From Pelagophyceae sp. CCMP2097 (lineage: Eukaryota; Sar; Pelagophyceae), in assembly GCA_026770575.1 (NCBI GenBank), contig MU657201.1, positions 1 through 11,959 on the forward strand: a stretch of DNA of 11,959 nucleotides, written 5' to 3'. The notes beneath the pieces are model-generated. The model was given only the letters and a program-made list of their open reading frames with translations, made no database searches and was not told the DNA's origin. Each line of letters opens with the position of its first letter. The first letter of the stretch is position 1. The translations under genes and the position numbers were made by a program. Shown here piece by piece: positions 1 to 6,794 of the stretch.

Positions 1-797
1 CGGCGCAGCCGCCGCAGTCGGCGCAGCCGCCTTTTGCCGCTGCTGGCGGCGCAGCAGCCGCAGTCGGCTCAGCCGCCTTTGCCGTTGCCGGTTGCGCTGC
101 CGCATCAGGCGGCGCAGCCGCCTCTTGCTGCCGCTGCTCGCGGTTCAGCCGTTGCAGGCGGCGCAGCCGGCTCACGCATCCGCCGCAGGCGGCGCAGCCG
201 CCTTTTGCCGCTGCATAAGGCGCAGCCACAGCAGGCGGCCCAGCCGCCTTATGCTGCCGCCGCATGCGGCGTAACCGTTGCATGCTGCCGCCGCAGTCGG
301 TCACCTGCGCCTTTTGCCGCTGCTGGCGGCGCAGCCGCCTCATGCTGCCGCCGTAGACTGCGCAGCTGCCGCATGCGGCGCAGCCGCCTCTTGCTGACGC
401 TGCTCGCGGTTCATCCGTCGCAGGCGGCGCAGCAACCTCATGCTGCCTGCGCACCCTTTTTTTGCCGCTGCTTGCGGGCACAGCCGCAGCAGGCGGCGCA
501 GCCGCCTTATGCTGCTGCCGCTTGCGGCGCAGCTGCCTTATGCAGCCGCGGCAGTCGGCGCATCCGCCTTTTGCCATTTCTGGCGGCGCAGCCGCCGCAT
601 GCGGCGCAGCCGCCGCAGGCGGCGCAGCCGCTTTTTGCCGCTGCTGGCTGCGCAGCCGTTGCATGCGGCGCAGCCGCCTCTTGCTGCCGCTGCATGCGGT
701 TCAGTCGTCGGTGGCGGCGCAGCCGCCTCACGCATCTGCCGCAGGCGGCGCAGCCGCCTTTTGCCGCTGCTGGCGGCGCAGCCGCCGCAGGCAGGTC
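1..797. repeat. GC-rich tandem array I (GCGGCGCAGCCGCC hairpin repeats)
   Basis: Degenerate tandem repeats fill this stretch. The core is GGCGGCGCAGCCGCC, which is almost self-complementary: GGCGGC and GCCGCC pair around a GCA loop. Cores are separated by short spacers of the type TTTTGCCGCTGCT, CTCATGCTGCCGCCGCA or GCAGTC. Unit lengths vary, but many steps are multiples of three, so several frames stay open for hundreds of bases and read as Ala/Gln/Pro/Arg/Ser/Leu-rich peptides. Frames on both strands are open together and no conserved domain is visible, so I read it as non-coding satellite-like DNA. The array runs off the left edge of the window. A coding role in one frame cannot be fully excluded. 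Confidence 0.85.
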
Positions 798-802
798 AGG
801 AA

Positions 803-905
803 TTGGGTCCGCGGGTCCGGGTCTAGGTCTTCGACTCGGCCCAGACCCGAGACCCGGATCAGTGCGGCCGAGGCCAGACCCGAACCCGGACCCGGACCCG
901 AGTCA
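803..905. repeat. Degenerate ACCCGG/GGGTCC repeat block, left copy
   Basis: A few GGGTCC/CCGGGTCT units in one orientation (about 805-830) are followed by ACCCGA/ACCCGG units in the opposite orientation (about 840-902), so the block can fold back on itself. It directly follows array I. It recalls a degenerate telomere-like repeat but has no regular telomere unit. No gene is visible. Confidence 0.6.
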
Positions 906-1129
906 ATAGTCCCGGGCATGGCCCGTGCCCGAGACCCGCACTTGCGTCGCTGAAATATATGCTGAATTAAATCCTCCTTACTGAGTTATTATCGTTTTCG
1001 ACTTTGGGATCGGGATCTTCCGATATCTGATATCATGATATCACGACTGAGTGCGGAGTACGTGGACTCGGACGTGCATTCCACCTTCCAGGTGGATCAC
1101 GAGCGCCTTGCTTACCCGGCCGCACCGCG
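906..1129. other. Short unique core between repeat blocks, no gene seen
   Basis: This stretch is lower in GC than its flanks between about 950 and 1050. It contains three GATATC words (1022-1027, 1029-1034, 1037-1042). The last two lie in a perfect 16-base palindrome, TGATATCATGATATCA (1028-1043). I see no convincing coding exon. A short open frame entering the next repeat block is composition-driven. Confidence 0.45.
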
Positions 1130-1322
1130 CCGGACCCTTGACCCTAAACCCGGACCCGGACCCGAGGCAAAAAAGCCGGACCCGAGACCCGGTCCCTCAA
1201 AGGCCGAGACCAGAGCCGAAACCCGGATCCTAACTCTGGATCATCCCGGATGGGCGGACCTTGACCCGGACCCTAACTCGGTTTTCGCGGGTTTGGGTCC
1301 AGACTCGGACCCTTTTCCTGCC
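1130..1322. repeat. Degenerate ACCCGG repeat block, right copy
   Basis: Irregular units of ACCCGGACCCGAG, ACCCTAA and GACCCGGA type run from about 1131 to 1290. The block ends in a small inverted pair, GGGTCC and GGACCC, around 1297-1314. It is the counterpart of the block at 803-905, so the order is array, ACCCGG, unique core, ACCCGG, array. Single ACCCTAAA words are telomere-like, but the block is too irregular to be called telomeric. Confidence 0.6.
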
Positions 1323-1329
1323 CTGGCCT

Positions 1330-1800
1330 CATGCGGCGCAGCCGCATTGTGCATCCGCAGCGGGCGGCGCAGTCGCCGCAGGCGGCGCTGCCGCCGCAGG
1401 CGTCGCAACAGCCGCAGGCGGCGCAGCCGCCTTTTGTCGCTGCTGGCGGCGCAGCAGCTTTAGGCGGCGAAGACGCCTTTTGCCGCTGATAGCGTGCTGC
1501 AACCGCAAGAAGCGCTTCGCCGCAGGCGGCGCAGCCGCCTTATGCTGCCACAGCAGAAGGCGCAGACGCCTTAGGTGGTGCAGTCGCCGTTTGCCGTTTT
1601 TGGCTGGGCAGCCGCCTCATGTGGCGAATCCGCTTTATGCAGCCGCCGCAGCCGGCGCTGCCGCTGATGATGACGCAGCCGCCGCAGACGGCTCATCGTC
1701 GCAAGTGGCGCAGCCGCAGCAAGCTGCGCAGTTGCCTTATTTCGTTGCTGGAGGCGCAGCCGCCGCAAACGGCGTAGCCGCCTCCTGCTGCCGTTGCTTT
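1330..1800. repeat. GC-rich tandem array II
   Basis: This array has the same repeat family and orientation as array I, with GGCGGCGCAGCCGCC cores and TTTTGCCGCTGCT spacers, but is more diverged (for example GGCGAAGACGCC and GTGGCGAATCCGC variants near 1450-1640). It ends sharply at about 1800, where unique sequence begins. Open frames inside it are a by-product of the repeat. Confidence 0.8.
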
Positions 1801-2189
1801 CGAAACAGCTGCTCTTTATAGGGCGCGCGCACTTGTTCATTGGATTCTATGGCCAAGCGCTAAGGCCTGTCTATAGGATCAAAAACGGCTTCTATAGCCC
1901 ATTTCCATTTTTGGTGTTCTAATGTAGGAATTCCTAGTACTGCCCTGCGCGTCCAGCTTATAGTTTTAGCCATTTTCCACACAGACGTTTAGCGGTTCTG
2001 AATACCTGTTGCCCCGACCTGCATGCGCAAAAGTACGTGAAGGTTCCCGGTGGTGCGCGCGCGGACGTTCTACAGCCTCCGAGTGCTAAGTTGGTTGAGC
2101 CGACTCCGCCAGGGATAAGTCCTTCGGGGCCCGCCGCCCTGTGATTCCTAAATTATTATTATTAGGATTCCTAGTCAGCTGACTGCAGC
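1801..2189. other. Unique gene-free stretch
   Basis: No supportable exon, RNA gene or domain is visible. Near its right end is an inverted repeat, TCCTAA (2147-2152) and TTAGGA (2162-2167), around an ATTATTATTA loop, and a direct repeat GATTCCTA (2143-2150 and 2166-2173). A perfect 12-base palindrome AGTCAGCTGACT (2173-2184) follows and abuts the outer edge of the element at 2190. These small repeats sit where an insertion boundary would lie, but none is a proven target-site duplication. Confidence 0.4.
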
Positions 2190-2400
2190 AAACTATCGAC
2201 GAAAATATTCGGCAAAAAAAAAAAAAGAGCTTGAAATCTGTCCACACGACCTCTGCGACGGCGCGAACGAGCCGGTAACTTCAATCCACTAGAACTCAAC
2301 GAACATAAAATATATACCATTCTGAAAACGTTCTTTTGGACAGTTACGAAACAGACAAATCCTTGGGGATAGCCCCAACCGTACAATTGTACGGGGCCCC
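2190..2400 (-). repeat. Dispersed 3'-flank element, copy A (minus orientation)
   Basis: Read on the minus strand, this stretch aligns over its length with 11757-11957 on the plus strand. Shared words in order include GGGCCCCGTA, TTCGTAACTGT, CAAAAGAA, TTTTCAGA, TGGTATAT, GTTCGTTG, TTACCGGCTCGTTCGCGCCG (20 identical bases), a long T run (A run at 2214-2226 on plus) and GCCGA.TATTTTTC.GCGATAGTTT-like ends. Copy A starts about 67 bases past the stop of the F-box/RCC1 gene (stop at 2469-2467) and has the same orientation as that gene. Weaker similarity (TGTAA.....ATGTGT) reaches back almost to both stop codons. It may be a conserved 3'-UTR/terminator module or one end of a mobile element. Confidence 0.8.
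2363..2394. other. Two adjacent hairpin-forming palindromes
   Basis: TTGGGG (2363-2368) pairs with CCCCAA (2373-2378) around ATAG. Immediately next is the perfect 16-base palindrome CCGTACAATTGTACGG (2379-2394). They lie at the gene-proximal end of copy A. Copy B shares only the GGGCCCCGTA flank here, so this part is specific to copy A. A third perfect palindrome, CTCGAGCGCTCGAG, is at 2425-2438. Confidence 0.6.
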
Positions 2401-2466
2401 TAATCTCGCTGGCTTTTGTTCGATCTCGAGCGCTCGAGGGCGCAGACACATAACATTACAATCGTA

Positions 2467-5130
2467 TTAGCCCAGGTGGACTCGGACGGCTTCCAACAGG
2501 TTCGGGGAGTGGCGGCCGGGCACGTCGGCGCTGACGCCGCGGACGTATACGCAGGAACGAGACCTACAAAAGGAGCGTACGGCCTCTCGCGGCTGCCGCG
2601 CCCCCGCGTTTCCCGCCCGAAGGCGACGCGCACCACGTGTAGAAGCACTCGTCTAAGGGCTCGCGCGATTCGAGCGACTTGGGCGCGTCGGTAGTGCGAG
2701 TGTCAGAAGCCGCCGCGCTCGATGACGCCGCGGCCGCGGTCCCAGCCGAAGCAGCCACGGCCGACGCGTTGGAGTTGGATACCACTGCCACAATACCGTA
2801 GCGGCCGCCCAGGGCGCAGACCTGCGTCGACGCGTCGGGACCACAGAGAGCCATAGAGAGGGCCGTTGGTCGCCCAGAGGGCCGTATAGAGACCGCGTTC
2901 TTTCGACGGTGAGGTGAGGGTCCTTTCTGGAGTCCTTAGTAGGAATGCGAATCGGCCTTTGGGCTGATGAAAGCACCGTTGCTTACCTTGAGCCCCGGCA
3001 AGATTCGCTCGGGCCCTAGGACTCTGAATCGCGGTGCGCGCTGGGCCATCTCGCCGCGTTCGGATGCGCCCCAGCCGTAGAGCTCGCCGGAAGCGGAGAC
3101 TGCAAACGAGCTGAAGTTTGTTGCCTGATGTCAAGTGGTCCGAAAGGCGCATCGCCCGGGGCACAGCTCCGATATGGCAAGCCCTCGTTGCAAGGCACAA
3201 GCTGGCCTCGCCAGACTGTGACGGTTCGGGTTTTCCTTGTTTTTCGGCATGGCGCGGCGCGTCGCGTGGACGATGCGCACGCCGCTGGGGAGCCGCGGCA
3301 CGCGCACGGGCGCGTGGATGACGGCCGCCGACGAGGTAGATACCTGCGAGAGAAGTGATCGGCCCATCGAACACGCAGGAGTCGCAAACGTCGCACCTGG
3401 TTCTTGTGGTTCCTCCCAAAGGCAAACACGCCCCCGCGCGCGTCGACGCAGAGCGCGTGGCGCCAGCCGGCACTGACGGAGACGACTGGGCTTGTCAGTT
3501 CGCCTTTGGGCATTCTCGATAAGTCGTTTTTAAGGCCTACGGCAAGTCGTTTGTAAGGCCTAACGGCATGCGACTGTGTCAACGGTGGCACGGTATTCCA
3601 TGGCGATGGCGGTATTGCACTTTCCCCGTGGCGTCTCGACGTCGCCACCCGGTTTCCATCTCCACTCGAGCTCCTCGTCCTCGCTCTTCAGGAGCCTCTC
3701 CTCTCGACAGTCCTTTCAGATGCCCTCGCACCTTGGAGCCTGGCCGGCGCGGGATCGCCCCACCACCAGAGGGCGCCGTCGGAATCGACGGCTACTCCGA
3801 AATATGAACCCATCGAAGCAGACACGAACACGAGCCCTTCGTGTTCATCCGTCTCGTCGTCCACACCCGTCTGCGCCGCGCCGCAGCAGCCTTCGTCCCC
3901 AGACTCCTTGAGCGTGGTGCGCGCCGCTGCTTGGCAGAGCTCGGACCCGCCGCGTTCCGCCGCTTCGACCGCCGCTTCAAGCTCCGCCGCTTCAAGCTCC
4001 GCCCCTCCCCGCCGCGCAGAGTCCGCCGCGCCGCAGAGGTTCTGCTGCCACGGCCCCGCGGCGTTTTGCAGCGGCGACGCCGCGCCCTCGCCATTCAAAC
4101 CCGCCTCGCATCCGACAAATGCGCACTGTGCTCCCGCGGGGCCGCGCGGCGTACGCCGGCGCGGCCGGATCACCGTGGGCGAGAGCGTTGGAGGTTCGCC
4201 TTCGGTGAAGGATGCGCCCCAAACGTACAGCTTGCCGCGAGACACCGCCACGCCGCGCGTGTAGCACGCGCCTATAGGCCGAGTGTCAAGTCCCGTGTCC
4301 AGTGTCCAGAGTCCCGAGGGCCAAAAGGGGCGCCTTTGACGTGGTGGCGCAACTCTGTGGAGAAACATTTGACGTGGCTCTTGAAAACCCCTCTGGCGTC
4401 GGCCGTGCGTCGTCCCCGAACCCCTTTGACGAAGACGGCCCGCACTCACTCAAGTCCGTGAGCGGTTTCCCGTCGAGCGCGACGACGCGCGTCGGGAGCG
4501 GGCGGTCCCGGCCGTCCGCCAGACCCAGTTGGCCTACAACGAGCCTCGAAAAGGCACGCTGCCCGGGATGCGCACCTTTGGAGTTCGACCCCCAGGCCCA
4601 GACTTGTTTGAGCTCGTCGGAAGCGGCGTAGGCGACGTCGAAGCCCACGGCGACTCTGTCTAACCGAATTTTAAGCAACCTCCCTTGAACTCGCTGAGGC
4701 GTTCCAAACGCCTTCCGATCTTTTTCCGAAACAGGGCGGCCCAAGCCGTCGCCTACACGCTGGCGTATACCGAAGGGGGACATGGTGCGCGCGTGCGACA
4801 GTCGTCGTCAATGGAACACACCGTCCAAACCAAAGGAACACACCAAAGGCACTCACCGTCCAAACCAAACGAGTAAGCGTGCCCCTCCGAGTCTAAAAGC
4901 AGCCCAGTGTCAAAGGACATTGCCACTCGCGTGTTGAAACGCGCAAATGCGACTTGCTTCAACCAGAGCGCGGTGACGGGTGCGGAAACGCCGTATTTTT
5001 GAGTCGAACGCGCCACCAGAGAGTGAACGGCCACCCGAAAGTACCGGCAAACCGCTTGCGCGCGTGCGACGTCGGCGTGGGAAACGCGCGCGAGGATGTC
5101 GACCAGGAGGTCCAGAGGGAGCGACTCCAT
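2467..5130 (-). CDS. F-box protein with a seven-bladed RCC1-like propeller (nine exons)
   Basis: This is probably a substrate adaptor of an SCF-type ubiquitin ligase: the F-box would bind Skp1 and the propeller would bind the target. The exon model is 5130-4857, 4752-4576, 4533-4450, 4271-3732, 3536-3397, 3343-3266, 3124-2987, 2899-2634 and 2563-2467 (1794 nt, 597 aa). All phases agree. Residues 1-38 form an F-box (LPLDLLVDIL, then CRYFRVA). RCC1 blades follow, each ending in a hydrophobic-G.V..WG word: HAYSFGLDG, VWAWGSNSKGQLG, KLYVWGAS, ALWWWGD, VFAFGRN, ELYGWGASERG and CFYTW. Several canonical words, such as SNSKGQLG and LTDLSACYTRG, exist only after splicing. Exon 4 holds an Ala/Glu-rich insert with ELEAA repeated. 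The start is the ATG at 5130; an upstream in-frame GTG is not used. The intron at 4575-4534 is only 42 bases. Weak points are the exon 6 donor, the exon 8 start, and whether 2467 is the true end. Confidence 0.85.
3970..3999 (-). repeat. 15-base coding tandem duplication (ELEAA twice)
   Basis: CGCCGCTTCAAGCTC occurs twice head to tail (3970-3984 and 3985-3999). It encodes a duplicated ELEAA pentapeptide in the low-complexity insert between RCC1 blades 3 and 4 of the F-box/RCC1 protein. Being a multiple of three, it leaves the frame intact. Confidence 0.75.
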
Positions 5131-5529
5131 TGAGATGGCTGAACACGCGGCCACTCAACACTTGGAACGGCCGCTATAAGCTTGGGACCCAAAAGGCTCG
5201 CGCTGGCGGCGGCCGTATGCGGCAAAGGCGCGGCTTGCCGCGGCGCTGCGCAAGGGCGTCTACGCGGCTGGGGAGGCACGTGCTTTCTCAGAACAAGAAG
5301 GTTAAAAACTTATACCCGAAACTTCGGCAAAGAAAACCCGGCGGATCAGAACAAGTCGCAGAATCCCAGTCGCCAAGACCCCATCGAGCAGAGAGAACCC
5401 GCCGACCCGGCCTTACAGAGGCCCGTGTGCAAGGCCGTCGCTTATCGCTCGAGCGGCGCCGCCGGCGGTGCGGCACCGTTTTTTTTCCGGACGGAAGCTT
5501 TTCGTGCCGCCCCGGCCGCGCGCGCTGCC
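5131..5529. promoter_or_regulatory. Intergenic stretch: 3' flank of the SAM gene and upstream region of the F-box/RCC1 gene
   Basis: Both neighbouring genes are on the minus strand, so this interval must hold the 3' end of the SAM-like gene and the promoter of the F-box/RCC1 gene. I see no recognisable core promoter word. At 5303-5337 is a stretch resembling the outer tail of elements A and B (AAACT.AT..CGAAA..TTCGGCAAA), about 200 bases past the upstream gene's stop. Open frames here, some over 140 codons on the plus strand, show no domain and look composition-driven. Confidence 0.4.
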
Positions 5530-6794
5530 TCAGGCCTTGCCGCCCTCGACGAACCTTTTTGCGATGGTTTGGACGGCGACTGCGCCGAGGGCGAAGGTCG
5601 GGCGGCCGTTTGAGAAGTCGATGACGTCGCTGACGTGTTGTTTCAACAAGGGGCGAAACCTGTCGGATTCGGGTCGATAGGGTTCGGGTTGGGGTTCTCT
5701 TTAAAGGCCCCGCAACCGGACGAAGGCCCGGGGGGAAATTTCAACGCGATGCGCGCGTCGTGGGGCTCGCGCTTGCGACGGACCGCGCGGCGGGCTCGTA
5801 TGAGGGCCGTTTCGGGCCTGTCGAGGACCGCAGCGGGTCCGTCGAGGGGCCGCCCAAGACCGTCGAGGGGCCGCCGCCTGTTTCCGGGTTTTCATGAGGG
5901 CCTATCTCTTCGGGCCCGTCTCTTCGGGCCCGCCCCGAGGGTCCGCCTCGAGGGCCCTGTCTCGAGACTCGCGTGTCGAGGGACGGAATCTCGCGAATCC
6001 CTCGAGGGCCCGCCTCGAGGGTCCGTCTCAAGGACCCGTCTCGCGCGCGTTGAGCGACTGCCTCGAGCGACCGCGTCGAGCGTCCCGTCTCTTCGGGCCG
6101 CGCCTCGAGGGTCCGCCTTCATGATCCCGTCTCGAGGGCCCGTGACGAGGGTGCGCCTCAAGCGACCGTCTCGAGCACATCTTCGGGCCTCTTTCAGCCC
6201 GTCTCTTCGGGTTTCTTGTCCAGAGACTGAATCGAGTTGCCGTCAACAAGGGGCCGTCTCTTCGGGCGCCGCCTCGAGGGTCCCGTCTCAAGGGACTGAA
6301 TCGAGGGCCCGTCTCGAGGTCCCCGCATCGAGGGTCCGCCTCGAGGGTCCACATCAGTCCAAGACGGAGAGGAACTGTGTCTCAGGGGCCGAATCCTCGG
6401 GACTGAATCGAGGGGCCGTCTCGAGGGACTGCATCGAGGGGGCCCGCCTCGAGGGTATAGCAGCTTGGTCAAAGTTTTTGTTTTGTCATTGGGCGCCGGT
6501 ACCCGCGTGGCGACGGGCGCGACGCGCAGCTGAGCCGACCACGCCGTGGGCTCGACGTCGACCAAGTCGTTTGCATGGGTGATGACGCCGTCCCAGGCTT
6601 GGACCTGGAAGGCGTGCGGCGCGGGCGTTGCAGTCTTGGGCCGTTGCTACAAACAAGGCGTTTCCCTCGGGGCACCTCGTCTCAAAGTTCAAACAATGCA
6701 TCTTCCTCGGAAAGGACTCGGCCGGACTTACGAGTGGCCGGAAGAAGCCGTGCAGGATTTGTGCTTGCGAGTCCCAGAGAAAGCACTTGACCAC
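5530..6794 (-). other. C-terminal exon group of the SAM-like gene (unclassified domain)
   Basis: Four short exons follow the last SAM-like module: 6794-6732 (VVKCFLWDSQAQILHGFFRPL, bounded by a strong GTAAGT donor), 6646-6503 (contains FQVQAWDGVITHANDLVDVE and ends ATR), about 5771-5722 (ARIALKFPPGPS) and 5659-5530 (FRPLLKQHVSDVIDFSNGRP, then GAVAVQTIAKRFVEGGKA and stop TGA at 5532-5530). The joined peptide is balanced and protein-like, unlike the repeat-derived frames around it. All joins keep phase with the exon ending at 6934. I cannot name the domain. It could instead be a separate small gene, but no good ATG is visible. The third exon may begin at 5817 rather than 5771. Confidence 0.6.

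Noticed and set aside
34..909. A 291-codon plus-strand open frame and overlapping frames in the repeat array
   Set aside because: It is made of repeat units, several frames on both strands are open together, and no domain or splice structure is visible.
1131..1320. Telomere-like ACCCTAAA/ACCCGG repeats
   Set aside because: Units are irregular, mixed in orientation and lie inside the window between other repeats. There is no run of a constant telomere unit.
1..1800. CRISPR array
   Set aside because: Repeats and spacers are not of constant length, spacers are themselves repeats, and the genome is clearly eukaryotic in gene structure.
2171..2449. A minus-strand frame with VQLYGWGYPQG that looks like one RCC1 word
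   Set aside because: It lies inside element copy A and crosses the palindrome and the poly-A run. No phase-consistent link to the RCC1 gene exists and copy B has no such frame, so it is coincidence.
3016..3648. A single uninterrupted minus-strand protein of 210 residues
   Set aside because: Only a short part (VSVSAGWRHALCVDARGGVF) is RCC1-like. The frame leaves the RCC1 pattern at a good donor at 3396, and the next blade continues in another frame after an acceptor.
4980..5624. A 214-codon plus-strand open frame
   Set aside because: It is antisense to the F-box exon and to the last SAM-gene exon, is Arg-rich and has no domain.
5635..6582. A 315-codon plus-strand open frame
   Set aside because: It follows the CTCGAG minisatellite and runs antisense to exons that join in phase on the minus strand. 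The composition is almost only Arg, Gly, Pro, Ser, Leu.
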